Shown one piece after another: positions 11,801 through 20,682 of a stretch of 64,000 nucleotides of DNA; within the stretch, counting starts at the first letter, position 1, and each line of letters opens with the position of its first letter. A program made the position numbers and the translations under genes. The DNA is taken from positions 1,209,002-1,273,001 of the forward strand of contig NW_020653855.1 of assembly GCF_003589595.1 (NCBI RefSeq), written 5' to 3'. A model generated the notes under the pieces. It worked only from the letters and a program-made list of their open reading frames with translations, was not told where the DNA came from and made no database searches. This DNA comes from Hyposmocoma kahamanoa. Its lineage: Eukaryota; Arthropoda; Insecta; Lepidoptera; Cosmopterigidae.

Positions 11801-14800
11801 ATTACAAGTTCATGAAGGCTTGTGTAAGGATCTACACATATCTGTACTCACCTATTGACAACTCTGGCTTCCCTCCTCTGGTTCCTCCATATTTCCCTCT
11901 CTTTTGCAAAAACAGTTCTCCTCTCATTGATTAAACCAAAAGAGTGCCACTTCGTGTGAATTAGGAACCTCTTCGGATGATTAAAAACGAGGGTACAGTG
12001 GGCGCATTCATAGTATGTACCAGGCTTAGGATCTGCAATGCAATAATATAACATATTTTTATCAGTTTATTACATAAGACGCTTTCTGGAGCTATTCGAG
12101 TTTTACGGAAATTGACAATACATGTCTACCAGGAGGACAGTAGTAGTTTCTAGCTGGAGTAGAGCACTTTGTGAAGGGTCCTTACCCTTCAAAATATAGT
12201 AATGCTCAGATATAGGTAAGGTGGCAGTACTTCCATGGACGGTGTTGGTGAAATTACAGGCACATGGGAGTTGTCAACTTATGTTTCAGGGTGACAGGCG
12301 CGGTGGCAGTGCCTCTTGAGTGGCATAGCAAATGTTATGGACAGGCGCGTCATTTACCACTAGTGGCATGTCTCACTTTGTATCATAATAAAAATTACAT
12401 ACCACACACACATACTCACAAGACAAAAATATGTAGGCCATACAAATGTTGTCATTTAATCCGCTTGGGTAATGGAAAAAGGTAGTCACATACACTATTA
12501 AAACAAACATTATAATGTTATAGTAAGAATATAACAGATAAAATTTTCACAAAGATCCTCCAGGGTATAATCTTCCTACCCAACGTCAACTGGAAACATT
12601 TTCATTACCTGCATATCAAACCGTTGACAACCCTGAAATTCATTTCCGGGACGCAGGACTTGTTCGTCCCGTCACTAGATATTATAAAAAAAGGAGGTTC
12701 TCAATTTGATTGTATTTTTTTGTGTGTACATTCGTGAACCTATATTGGTGCTTCTTTTTTGTTGGTAAGGGAGTACCTCAGTAATGGTCCCATCCAATTT
12801 TGGAGAAAATATACCACCTTTAAGTGTGGCTAATTAGGAGATCTCAGGTATATTGGATTTCACTAATTCTCTGTTAACTAATTTCAACAAAGAATGGCCA
12901 ATCCCTACTTTTCTGAGGTAAGTTTTTTTCATAAAAAAGTTATAATTATATTTGACGTTATAGTCACTACTACACACAATATACACAGGAAGTGATTTGT
13001 ACCAGACTGAAGAGCTTTTCAATAATAATTTTTCATTCAAAAAAATAAAATTTCATTGGTATTTTAAAAACTGTCAGTTATATTTTCAAGTTTTGCTCTT
13101 GTTTAGGCATTGATTATATGCAATGACATATAATAAAATTGCAAATAAGCCGAGTCTGTATTTTTCACTGAACAATAAATACAGTAGAAGTGGTTAGTTA
13201 GTGTCCGATGCGTACCAACTATAGATCTCGAAAGACCTACATGAGCTCAGTCTGCCATTTTCGCTTTGTATAGTTGTGTCATTCTTTCGCGCAAATTCTC
13301 TAAAATCGATAGCATAAATGATAGCTGTACCAAAAATATTACCCATAGTAGTATTTCAAATCATCGGAAAGTCGTATTATAATAAATGTTTCATTTTCTG
13401 ATTATCTATTCGTTCAAATATTAATCATTCGTTGTAGTCCAGCTACTGGCCGCAAGATGGCAGCACGTCGAATAAAATTTCAATATAAAATCAAAACATT
13501 CAAAATCAAATACATACAAAAACATATAAAATCAAATCAATCAAAACTCGATATATTATGTTATATTTAACACAACTTTTTGCACAACTATTTTATACTT
13601 CTTATTTAGATATATCTCAAATGTTTGATATTCAATGTGTTATATTTCAATTTTCGTTTTGTTATATTTCAGTCACCATCTAAGTGATACTCGAATAAAA
13701 TAAAAACATACAGTTTTAATATGTACTGAAGTTATTTGAATTACATGTTAGTATTCGTGTAGTTACATGAATTGATACCCCATGGATATAACTATGTACA
13801 GTTGATGCCCATAGATACCATACAATTTTATTTGGTTCTGAGCAAATCAGTGTTAAACAAACATATCCTTTGACTCTATTGCATAACTAGTAAATGACAT
13901 TTTAAGAAACTATAAATACAAAAAGACAACATAAAATAGGACAACAGACAAAAAGTAAAAAAAAAAAAACTAAATATAATGAGCACAAATGTTGTACTGC
14001 ATACATACAGTTGTGGCGTATGCAAAAGGACCTCAGGAAAGGATTCAGCTTATGCCACAGCCATAATTACCAGTGGCGCTGGTTTTCAATGAGCCCTGAG
14101 TTTGGATGAGTGACGGACATGTCATAAAAATAAACTGCTTAAATATTTGTATATATGCGTTCTTTGTACATTGTTCAGTGTACAGTTACTGCTGAATGTC
14201 AGACTTGATGGATGGATCTAAGATATTTCAAATATTGAAACAAATATAATAAAAAGAAAACAACTTACCATTATTAATAGCTAATGTTGCTTCATTTACA
14301 CTAACACTTGAATCAATTATATTCCGATTGGCAACATCTTCTCTCTGTATTCCATTAACATCTCTATGAAATGGATTTACATAGTCTGTGTCTGTCCAAT
14401 AGAAGTTTTCTACTTTCACATCAACATACGGTTCTCCTTCAACATCTAGTTTGACAAAAACGCTGTCTAACATTGGTTTTATGTCTACAGTTTCTGTTTC
14501 TTCAGTAATATTTTCTGGAGAATTTGATTCAGATTTAATATTTATGTTTTCAGTCCCTTCTAATGGATCATTGTCTTTGCTTTTGTCATTTGTATCTTCA
14601 TCGGTCTCTTCTAGTTCACTTTGTTGCGAGTCTTTATCATCTGTGGTGTTTTCTGTAGAGATTTCTTGTTGTTCATCGGATTTATCATTACTTTCATTTT
14701 GATATTCTATATCTATTTCTTGTTTCAGTTGATAATTTTCATCATTTGTATTTATTTTGGATGTAATAGTTTCATTGATGTTGGTTTCTTTTCTAGTATT

Positions 14801-15652
14801 ATGATATGTGTTTTTGCTTTCTTTAGCACTTTGAATTGCAGTTTCTTTTTGTACATCTCTTTGAAGCCGTGCAATATCTTTTTGTTGCTGTAAGATATCT
14901 CTTTCTTGATTAATGATATCTTTTTCATGAGCCATCATTTCTTTTTGCTGTTCCAATTCTTTGTTTCTTGTAGTATTTATTAAAATATCTTCAATCAACC
15001 GAACTGTGTTCTCCAAGCTTCTTCGTTTAGTTGTATCCAGTAATGGTCTTTCTGGAATTTTATCTTGCATAAAATCAGAGGTGTCTTCCAGCAAATTGCG
15101 CTGATGAAGATTATATTTCTCCTTTTCCATGTTAAACATCTCATAATCATCGCTGTGATATTTCTGGAATGCTTTCGTTGGTACTTGTGGTATGTTTATA
15201 GGCAAACCTTTGCTATGAAAATGTTGGTCTAGAAAACTATGAGATAAAGTTGAATTGGGTATATTTTTGTCGAAACTTGATGGGTAATTGAGCATGTTAT
15301 ACCCGTGAGTCGGCTGTGCGTTCAAATTCATGGGGAAAAAACCATTCTGCCAGCTCGTATCGTGGAAGGACGTGGAATTTGGAGGCATGTAAGGCGAGTG
15401 TGAACTAGGTGGCTGGTAGTTCGGAAAAGTGTTTATTTGTTGGCTTAAATTTAAAGAAGAGTGGTTGTAAAGAGGATAATCTGGAAGGTGATACGGTGGG
15501 CTAGGTTGTTCAGGCGTTTGGTGGGCTATTTTACCCATATTACTTAGATTTTGTGTGAAATTGCCGTTCGTGCTCATCTGAGACATATTTACTGCCCCAC
15601 TCATGCTTATAGGCGTTTCATTCGGCCCATAAGGGCCCGTGTTTTGTAACAT
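2762..15652 (-). CDS. Nine-finger C2H2 zinc-finger protein, 8 coding exons, 793 aa
   Basis: Probable nuclear DNA-binding protein. Coding exons, in transcript order: 15652-14269, 12032-11852, 10567-10448, 8795-8624, 7929-7777, 4213-4115, 3403-3264 and 2894-2762 (stop TAA). They sum to 2382 nt, 793 residues plus stop. Every intron is GT-AG and every junction keeps frame. Residues 1-225 are rich in N, P, Q, S and H; 231-284 form a charged heptad-like coiled coil; about 300-395 is acidic; nine C2H2 fingers start near residues 471, 543, 571, 598, 625, 656, 684, 713 and 744; a basic tail (KNRKRRK) follows. An in-frame TAA lies ten codons before the first ATG, so Met at 15652 is the most likely start. 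Four fingers are split by introns and become canonical only after splicing, which supports the model. Domain content suggests a transcription regulator; the targets and orthologue are not recognisable to me. Confidence 0.9.
2950..3200. repeat. Short tandem array in the last intron
   Basis: About four imperfect units of roughly 52-65 bp share GCATCCATACTAAACGTG and ACATCAGCGTGCYTTAGTAC. The array lies in intron 7 and is interrupted by the N run. Confidence 0.75.
3128..3137. other. Assembly gap (10 N)
   Basis: Ten Ns inside the tandem array. The true array length is therefore unknown; the flanking units are alike, consistent with a collapsed repeat. Confidence 0.99.
3264..3403 (-). CDS. Zinc-finger gene exon 7: end of finger 7, finger 8, start of finger 9
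   Basis: Residues 704-750. The acceptor is TTACAG and the donor GTAAGT. It holds the closing His of finger 7, all of finger 8 (CSVC...HAARNH, x4 between the His residues) and the CTQC pair of finger 9. The frame also stays open into intron 6, but that part is family A repeat and not exon. Confidence 0.9.
3435..3730 (-). repeat. Family A repeat in intron 6
   Basis: A near full-length copy running from TAATATCATTTGACG to GGACGAGCTCTTTCAC on the plus strand. It keeps an open frame fused to exon 7, which inflates the apparent exon. Confidence 0.85.
3923..4085 (-). repeat. Family A repeat in intron 6, internally deleted
   Basis: The left half (TGATGGTAAGGTACACGCC) joins directly to ACAAGGAGCTCTACTGCTACTAAA, so the middle ~130 bp is missing. 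It ends 29 bp from the exon 6 donor. Confidence 0.8.
4115..4213 (-). CDS. Zinc-finger gene exon 6: end of finger 6, most of finger 7
   Basis: Residues 671-703, 33 codons, phase 0 at both ends. The acceptor is TTACAG and the donor GTAAGC. It begins V-HERTH, which closes finger 6. Finger 7 (CDIC...H-LKV) is completed by the Ser-His at the start of exon 7. Confidence 0.9.
4345..4475 (+). repeat. ACCGACTTC-type repeat, 5'-truncated
   Basis: It retains the GTTGGAAAG..GGTACCTCAG and GGGTGRCAAACTAG blocks shared with the other copies. It lies in intron 5. Confidence 0.5.
4589..5272. mobile_element. 684-bp foldback element with repeat-filled arms
   Basis: The two arms are long inverted repeats (CGCTTATTCYCAGTTGTC at each tip, >200 bp) made of tandem units of about 82-91 bp carrying TTGTCRCCACCTGGTAACAT and TTGTCGCCAGTGG. 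A central hairpin at 4840-4951 (TTTATTGCCGCCATC and its complement) sits between them. It is flanked by a perfect 8-bp direct repeat, AAAATAAT (4581-4588 and 5273-5280). There is no ORF with transposase features. The structure recalls Foldback or Galileo-type DNA transposons; an 8-bp duplication fits the hAT or P superfamilies. It lies in intron 5. Confidence 0.8.
5290..5850. other. Intron 5 stretch without recognised feature
   Basis: AT-rich sequence with a small palindrome-poor middle. No exon-like ORF, splice pair or known repeat was recognised. Confidence 0.4.
5851..6068 (-). mobile_element. LINE 3' end with poly(A)
   Basis: On the minus strand the sequence reads YDIGSFKRSVKKHL then stop, a typical non-LTR C-terminus, followed by a short 3' UTR and an A run (T run 5855-5876 on plus). 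5'-truncated copy in intron 5. Confidence 0.55.
6468..6687 (+). mobile_element. tRNA-derived SINE, complete
   Basis: The head is tRNA-like with a perfect box A (TGGCCGAACGG) and box B (GGTTCGATTCC). A body follows (AAATATTTGTATGGCCTA, TTTGTGGTTGTCTATATGTG, ACAGGGTTTCCCTAGTGC) and an A tail at 6675-6687. Inserted in the LINE of intron 5. Partial relatives are at 9729, 11601, 35733 and 44706. Confidence 0.85.
6836..7375. repeat. GC-rich insert of unknown identity
   Basis: About 540 bp of clearly higher GC than its surroundings, within the LINE. The look-alike ends TGTCCCGGTGTAAATTAC (6823) and TGTCCCCGTGTAAAGTAAC (7407) may be an imperfect direct repeat. Its short ORFs have no recognisable domain. 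It could be a LINE 5' region or a separate element. Confidence 0.4.
7777..7929 (-). CDS. Zinc-finger gene exon 5: finger 5, most of finger 6
   Basis: Residues 620-670, 51 codons, phase 0 at both ends. The acceptor is TTTCAG and the donor GTGAGT. Finger 5 is CEQC...HQKVH. Finger 6 (CSYC...) reaches position 11 of its x12 loop here, and its two His residues are in exon 6, so the junction is confirmed by the restored finger. Confidence 0.9.
7978..8475. mobile_element. 498-bp MITE with CAGGGTGACAGG ends
   Basis: Inverted ends CAGGGTGACAGGTTKAACGAGAT, with TA next to each tip (TATA on both sides), fit a Tc1/mariner-type non-autonomous element. It fills most of intron 4. Internally, 8108-8145 repeats the TTTCGTCTCTATTTCTAG end of the element at 8832-9681. 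Confidence 0.7.
8624..8795 (-). CDS. Zinc-finger gene exon 4: end of finger 2, fingers 3 and 4
   Basis: Residues 562-619. The acceptor is TTTCAG and the donor GTAAGT. It completes finger 2 and holds finger 3 (CKIC...HVASH) and finger 4 (CAVC...HRDTH). The fingers are tandem with short linkers, and the link into exon 5 (THLEKTVSC) resembles a degenerate TGEKP linker. Confidence 0.9.
8832..9681. mobile_element. MITE with CGAGTATATAACCAG-type ends, carrying a nested MITE
   Basis: The tips CGAGTATATA and TTATTTACTCG and subterminal AATAGAGACGAAAT match the cleaner copy at 41195-41694. A second element (8842-9168) has split the left tip. A 62-codon frame at 9383 is shared with the other copy but shows no sign of constraint. 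Intron 3. Confidence 0.65.
8842..9168. mobile_element. Nested 327-bp MITE, TA target
   Basis: The ends GGGTGTA and TACACCG are inverted, with a stronger internal inverted block CCTTAATMGTTGTARTTRCA on both sides. It is flanked by TA (TATA) at each end. Younger than its host MITE. Confidence 0.65.
9729..9812 (+). repeat. tRNA-headed SINE fragment
   Basis: It keeps the CTTGGCCGGACGGTTACCATG head but lacks box B sequence between CTGCCAC and ATTCCCGGG, then stops in the body. Confidence 0.6.
9826..9971. mobile_element. Short GC-rich foldback (MITE-like)
   Basis: Arms of about 60 bp pair imperfectly (GACAACGGGAGCGGGT with ACCCGCTGTCTGTC; GAAATTCCGTGTA with TACACGGAATTAC) around an AT-rich loop. 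Intron 3. Confidence 0.6.
10193..10428 (-). repeat. Family A repeat in intron 3
   Basis: It runs from TTTTTTTATTATACAACAGG to CTACTGCTACTAAAATGC with a small internal loss around the palindromic CAGTAATG block. Confidence 0.8.
10448..10567 (-). CDS. Zinc-finger gene exon 3: most of finger 2
   Basis: Residues 522-562. The acceptor is GACAG and the donor GTATCG, the weakest donor of the gene. Finger 2 (CKEC...) has its first His here; its last His comes from exon 4 after joining, giving C-x2-C-x12-H-x4-H. A family A repeat lies only 19 bp from the donor, inside intron 3. Confidence 0.87.
10620..11190. other. Intron 2 sequence without recognised feature
   Basis: Unique-looking AT-rich DNA. No exon, RNA or repeat of the named families recognised. 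Confidence 0.4.
11277..11563 (-). mobile_element. hAT-type MITE (CATTGACTTACAA ends), 287 bp
   Basis: Terminal inverted repeats CATTGACTTACAAATAAATG and its complement, with a perfect 8-bp target duplication ATAAATAC (11269-11276, 11564-11571). It has split a fragment of the 8832-type MITE (11200-11276 and 11564-11618). Other copies: 16479, 36767, 44409. Confidence 0.85.
11601..11712 (+). repeat. tRNA SINE body fragment
   Basis: Only the 3' body remains (TTTCTCTCGTGAGTATGGGT ... ACAGGGATTCCCTAATGC ... GTGTGCGTTATTATTT). It abuts the split MITE fragment. Confidence 0.6.
11852..12032 (-). CDS. Zinc-finger gene exon 2: finger 1
   Basis: Residues 462-522. The acceptor is TTGCAG at 12033 and the donor GTGAGT at 11851. 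Finger 1 is C-x2-C-x12-H-x3-H (residues 471-491, CAHC...HTKWH). A basic, arginine-rich linker follows, which separates finger 1 from the rest by about 50 residues. The first codon (Asp) is completed with the last base of exon 1. Confidence 0.88.
12160..12396 (+). repeat. Family A repeat, rearranged copy in intron 1
   Basis: The first ~90 bp are in minus order (TTACCCTTCAAAATATAG..GGTAAGGTGGCAGTACTTCC), then GGTGAAATTACAGGCACATG onward is in plus order. This is an internally inverted or composite copy. Confidence 0.6.
12655..12840 (+). repeat. Family A tail joined to an ACCGACTTC-type repeat
   Basis: The family A 3' end (GACTTGTTCGTCCCGTCACT ... TATTATAAAAAAA) runs directly into GGAGGTTCTCAATTTG of the other repeat, then GGGAGTACCTCAGTAATGG. 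Confidence 0.6.
13200..13500. repeat. Dispersed repeat shared with 42780-43240
   Basis: It includes GTAGTCCAGCTACTGGCCGC AAGATGGCAGCACGTCGAA and CAAAAATATT..GTAGTATTTCA; the same blocks occur inverted at 42.8-43.2 kb. Located in intron 1. Superfamily unknown. Confidence 0.65.
13505..14268. other. AT-rich part of intron 1
   Basis: It holds a short run of AAAATCAAA-like words and an A run near 13955. No exon or named repeat seen up to the exon 1 donor. Confidence 0.4.
14269..15652 (-). CDS. Zinc-finger gene exon 1: low-complexity N-terminus, coiled coil, acidic segment
   Basis: This exon encodes residues 1-461 plus the first base of codon 462. It has no zinc finger. It begins N/P/Q/S-rich, then has repeated charged and Q-rich heptads (EQQKEMMAHEKD and following, residues 231-284) that look like a dimerising coiled coil. 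An E/D/N/S-rich stretch follows, with several psi-K-x-E sites (IKSE, VKVE) that could be SUMO acceptors. The donor is GTAAGT at 14268. The frame stays open upstream to a GTG at 15670, but the first ATG is at 15652. The sequence resembles no enzyme; oligomerisation and regulatory roles are inferred from composition only. Confidence 0.85.
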
Positions 15653-15679
15653 AGCTTCTACGTCACTCACTTCACTTAT

Positions 15680-15745
15680 TTATTTACGTTTACAGTCTTT
15701 ATTTGTTGTAGAAAATGTAAAATAAACAAGATATAAGAAAGCCAT
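15680..15745 (-). other. Possible upstream ORF before the zinc-finger start codon
   Basis: An ATG with purine context opens a 21-codon ORF ending in TAA 27 nt before the proposed start ATG. If transcription begins upstream of 15745 this would be a uORF in the leader. The transcription start cannot be seen and no clear TATA box or initiator stands out. Confidence 0.25.
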
Positions 15746-16470
15746 TTTGAGAAATTGACGTATGATTGACATTTCCCAAAAACCGGTAATTTCCAGTCAT
15801 TAACGCCAGTCAAACGTACGTAAGTTTAAAAAAAACCGTAAATGATTTAAATTAATGTTTTTGTTACATTTTTCTACTAAACTTATACAATATTTTTAAT
15901 TTCAATCTTATTTTGTGTGCCATTGAAAAGCCTAAGATATTCTTTTTCTCTAAATGTATTCATGTATGTAATGCCTATAAAACCAGCGTAATATGATTTT
16001 TTACGAATTTGATTACTCTCTACAAAAATAGATTAGCTACAAAATGGCCACAAACTTAAATATCAAATACATGGTAGATCACAAACAACAAAGAGATACT
16101 ACGTAGTAGATGAGGAGTGGAAGTGTCAATGACAACGATCAAGCCAACATTATTTTTATGACACTGTATAATTATCATTTATTAATATATATAATTATCT
16201 AAAATCTCAATTATTAATATATATAATTATCTAAAAGCTGAAACGGTTCCAACGCAGTATATATCACAGCAGCTCGACTGCTGTAACGTTGGTTTTCAGT
16301 TGGAGCGACTTTTATACACCTTTTTATAGGATAAGATGACGTGAAAGTACTGATGTGAGTTAATACTAAAATTATCACATATCGACTGTGAACTGGCAAT
16401 CGATACTATCTCAATTTTGACATCTTTACAAGTGAAGAAAAAAATTGTTTGCGTCATTTATATAATATCT
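15746..16470. other. Upstream region of the zinc-finger gene
   Basis: The promoter should lie here but no TATA or clear initiator stands out. A 34-bp AT-rich direct duplication (ATTATTAATATATATAATTA unit) sits at about 16170-16237. Confidence 0.35.
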
Positions 16471-16478
16471 GGTTCATA

Positions 16479-16762
16479 CATTGACTTACAATTATATGGA
16501 CGTCGGGTCCGCGCTAAAAAGTGTCCGAACTTATAGGGCGTTAATCGTACACAGAGCGTCATTCACGCTTTAGTCTTCGTTTGTTCGACTGACAGCGAAG
16601 CATGCAAAATTAGACAGTACTGCGATGACATTACAATTTAAATGCAACGTTTTAGCTTTTTCATATTCCTTTACATGTCACTACGTTTAAATAGGTTGAC
16701 TTGGGACATTTTTTTCGTGGTTTTTGTATTAGACCCGTCGTCCATTTATTTGTAAGTTAATG
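16479..16762 (+). mobile_element. hAT-type MITE (CATTGACTTACAA ends), 284 bp
   Basis: Full-length relative of 11277-11563 in the opposite orientation. The 8-bp duplication is GGTTCATA / GGTTTATA (7 of 8 identical). Confidence 0.85.
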
Positions 16763-16770
16763 GGTTTATA

Positions 16771-18040
16771 AAATAAAAATACATCGCTTTTAAATATTTT
16801 TATCACACATGTATGTATGTACGTACACTACGTATTTTTAGATGCTATATAAATGATTCTTTATTCACCTGTAAAGTTGTCAAAATTGAGTTAGCACCGG
16901 TTGCCCGTTCACAGTCGATATATAATTTAAAATTTAAACAAAATACTTATTAAATCATACTAGCCATTGACGTACCAATGATATTAACATATTTATTTAA
17001 GTAATAATTAAGAAAGTAAATTTTAATGCCGTTTTATTTGTCAATATAAACAGTAGGCCATTAGTGTATGATCTATGCCTTTGCAGCAGACCTAATAAAA
17101 CGGCCCAGAATGGGCCCAGAGGATGGAAAAAAAAATGGTTGAAATGTTGAAATGAGAAAACGGAGTATAATAAATATCATTGGAGGAAACCTCAGAGTTT
17201 TATTTACTCATTCTTCCGTTGCACAATTGAACGAATGGTATTTGAATCCATTCTTTTAATTCTTTTTTTTACGTGAAAACATCAACGTGTCAAAGTGACA
17301 TTATTTGAAATTTTGTGTTTCAGTGCGTGGACGTATTCTATTACCTTTGTAAATATTTCGTAAACCGTTCTGATATAATTTTGTTGCGGTATATTATCAT
17401 ACACGAATTTGTTGAATTTTCGTGTAGCGTGTTGTAAATAGTGTATTTTATGTGAATATTTTGTGCTTCAAGTATTGTCGATGTAAGTTTTTCAATATTT
17501 TTATTTGTACTACTATAAAAAAAATATTTTTAAACAATTTAAACGTTGGTCCTATACATTTTAAACAGTTTATGGTCATTGTTTTATATAAATGATTATC
17601 TATTTTCAAACGAATGGTGCTTCAGTTGAGTGCAAACCTTGATGCGAAGGCCATTTCTCTTATTTTAAAAGTTATCGTCGTTTTTTTGCAATTAAACTTT
17701 TACTGCGTATGTTTTCTAACACTTTTCTTGCAAATTAAATTAAATTGACATACATTACGATATTTTTATGAGTAGTTGTTAATTAATTAATAAATAACTT
17801 TTATCGTTTTACCTTTTTTACAAGTTTGAACCGATTTTACGTATTCCATTAAAATAAATTTACAAATTGAGATTGAATTGGAACTATTTAACAGACTTAA
17901 ATTCGATATCTCTCAATAATTATTTAAATTTTCAATTAATAGGTAATTGTCAAACTTGCAGTTCTTTTTATATTTCTTATTTTTTTTATTATTTACAATT
18001 ATAAACTGTAGAAATTGTTAAATAAAAACGGTAGGCTATT
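16771..18040. other. AT-rich intergenic DNA
   Basis: No coding exon. About 17300-17480 is less AT-rich and ends in a donor-like GATGTAAGTTT on the plus strand; it could be an untranslated first exon of a gene to the right, but nothing downstream supports this. Confidence 0.3.
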
Positions 18041-18185
18041 TAAAATAAAATAAAAATGCTTTATTTCAATAACACATTCTTCTTTACATGACAGTGGCTG
18101 GTACCTCCTATGAAGCTTATAAAGCCAGTCTAAGGAGGCCCCACTCTTCCATAGCTATCACATTTTTTTACATATAATTTAATTT
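18040..18185 (-). repeat. Probable LINE or transcript 3' end
   Basis: The minus strand reads GTGTTATTGAAATAAAGC followed by TTTTATTTTATTTTA, the look of a retroposon 3' end with a simple tail. Weak. Confidence 0.35.
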
Positions 18186-18267
18186 TAATTTTTATCTCTC
18201 AAAAACAAAATCATTCTATCATAACTTTAATAAGATTTTATGTTTTTATGTTACTATATCTCAAAAA

Positions 18268-18357
18268 ACTCTCCCTCTCTCTGTGAGTGTGTGTATGAGT
18301 ACGTATGTGTGTGCACGTATGTGTGTGCACGCGTGTGTGTGTTTGTGTGTATGTATT
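18268..18357 (+). repeat. TG-rich microsatellite
   Basis: An interrupted (TG)n/(GTAT)n tract preceded by CTCTCTCT. Confidence 0.85.
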
Positions 18358-18359
18358 TA

Positions 18360-19720
18360 GTATCATACACATTTTGTTAATGTGTTTCTTTACCAAATAT
18401 GAGATAATAAGGTAAGTTACAAACTACAATATAATCTCAAGATAGTGTTGTTTAAATAGAGAAAATGTAGTAGGAAAATCAACAGCTATCAATTTCTTTT
18501 ATTTGTTTTAAATTTACAGGGTGTTAGATAAATGGCTGTAAATCTTTAAAGAGTTGATGTGATATCCTGATCTGTATTAAGTTAAAATATAAAAAATATT
18601 TTTACTTCCTGACTATTTTGTGACCCATAACATGTAACAAATTCTCATTTTTCAAAAAGCTTCCATTTCTGGTTTTATAGTATGTATAAACAAAGAGAAA
18701 CTTGGCTTTTGTGACAATCCCAGTGGTATATACATAGCTACATAGTGATACAGACGGCAGCATACCAAGTTACACATTGCTGTACCTTGATCCGTTACAC
18801 TTGAGGAGATATTCGAATAAAAGTTAATGTACTGTTGACTGTATTTACACAATCTTGCAAAACATTTCAAGGCTCTTTGTCATTTAAATAAATAAATAAA
18901 TGTAATGTTCCTTATTGTTTTTAAGTAATGAGAAACCGGAATTATGTAAATACTGTGAACGGCATATGAAGATATACACTTTTCGAGATAGAGAGTAATT
19001 GTATTGTGTTTGCATACGTAAAAATTGTAAAATTAAATTAATTGTACAATTAAATTAAGTTGTTGTGTTGTCTGAACAAACATTAATAATAAAGTATATA
19101 GTATGGTCGCATTTATTCTTAAAATCACATTACACTACATAATCACAATTATTAAAATGAATAATAGAATTAAAGAAAGATTATGATTTATGAGACTATG
19201 AGTGTGTGCGCATTGTTATAATTATTAATAAAAAAGAGGAATACATGTTGAAGTAACAAATATATAGAGGGTCACAGGCTTCAAAATTTAAATGTCAAAA
19301 ACTCATTTACATTATAAAAACAATTTGTCACAAGCAATTCAAACAGTGCTTTCTTAAATCTAGATGTAGGTCACATTTAAAATACATTTATTCAAATATC
19401 ACCTCAAGTGTAACAGAACAAGGTCCATCGATATGTAGCTTGTTATGCTAACTTCGGTAGCACAATGTAGCTGTGTAAACACCACTGTGATAGCCACAAA
19501 AACCCAAGTTTCAGAAGTGTAGCTACTCTTTTTTACATACTTACCGTCAATATTTTTAAGAAACATTTTTTTTCAAGGTTTTTGTTGTCCTGACCACAAC
19601 AGTAGAGTTTTTGCATGGAAATAAAGTTTTCTTAATGTTACAACCAATTACAAAATAATATTGATAACACAGAAACAAAAACTGGAAAAAATTACTTATA
19701 TAAGTTTTTTTCAAATTGTA
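18360..19720. other. AT-rich stretch without gene
   Basis: Only chance-length ORFs. No RNA, splice-supported exon or recognised repeat. Confidence 0.4.
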
Positions 19721-19721
19721 A

Positions 19722-20177
19722 TTTTTTTTATAATGTCAAGTGACGGGACGAACAAGTCGTGCGCCTAGATAGTAAACTACACGCCTGTCCATAACAGTTG
19801 CAGTGCCACTCAGCTATTTAAATCGCAAAAATCTGAGGCGCACTATCACTGCGCCCGTCACCCTGTAATATAAGTTGACAAGTCCCATGTCACCTATCAG
19901 AAGTTCGAAATGACATTTTCCAGAAATAAAGTTTGCTCGAATTTTCATAACCTCGAAAGTAATTTTGAGAGGAAAATGTTTTTTCTTTTAAACCTAACTT
20001 AACCTAACCGAACCTAATCGTGTCTTTGCGATAAACAACCAACATATCCTAAAAGAACAATGGCTTCGTTATAATTCGGTTTTCAAGGTAATAAAAATTC
20101 GAACAAACCTTATTTCGGGAAAAATGAAATTTGAGTTTGTGATAGGTCACCGTCCCATGTGCCTGTAATTTCACCAA
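19722..20177 (-). repeat. Family A repeat split by a Mutator-type MITE
   Basis: Family A sequence up to GACAAGTCCCATGT (19890) resumes at GTCCCATGTGCCTGTAATTT (20152), and the intervening 261 bp is the MITE. It ends where the 20180 LINE begins. Confidence 0.85.
19891..20151. mobile_element. Mutator-type MITE, 261 bp
   Basis: Ends ACCTATCA / TGATAGGT with ~65-bp inverted arms (CGAAATGACATTTTC...; GAAAATTCGAACAAAC). The 9-bp duplication GTCCCATGT is perfect and is family A sequence. Copies at 42097 and 48335 also have 9-bp duplications. Confidence 0.85.
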
Positions 20178-20179
20178 AA

Positions 20180-20545
20180 CAAGGGGACTCGAATATTGTA
20201 CAGGTAAAGGCTCTGCAGCACTATTCTACATGATATATCACGAAGAGTCTGCGATAGAATTGCATGATTTAATTCCTTCTTCTCCATTCCATCATCGAGG
20301 GACTTGAGGCCGGGGTTCCTATGTTGTGGATATTCCAAGGATGCGCCCGAAACGTTTCGTTTCCACATTTATATGGCGAACCGCAAAGTTGTGGAATTAT
20401 CTGCCTGCAGACTTGTTCCTTGAGTAAGTTGGGCCTTTTCAAGGCGAGAGCGAATAGGCATTATTAAGTGTGCATGCTACATCGTCGCTTTCCATCAGGT
20501 GAGATGGAGGTCAAATGCACACTTATTTACTTAAAAAAAAAAGAG
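20180..20545 (+). mobile_element. LINE 3' end, 5'-truncated
   Basis: Same family as 6073-6455: CCATCATCGAGGGACTTGAG, GTTTCCACATTTATATGGCG, then CTTTCCATCAGGTGAGATGG, AGGTCAAATGCACACTTAT and an A run at 20532-20542. Frameshifted. Confidence 0.7.
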
Positions 20546-20682
20546 ATTCATTTAATATGTACACTTTTAAACTTGTGCGTTGTTTTACTAATAATTGAAA
20601 ACGGAAATACACGCTTATAAAGAATTTAATAGACATTTACCAATTATCCCGACGTTTCGGCGAATTAGACGTGCAAATACCA

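Noticed and set aside
14451..14893. Serine- and phenylalanine-rich ORFs on the plus strand
   Set aside because: They are antisense shadows of the acidic and Q-rich part of zinc-finger exon 1.
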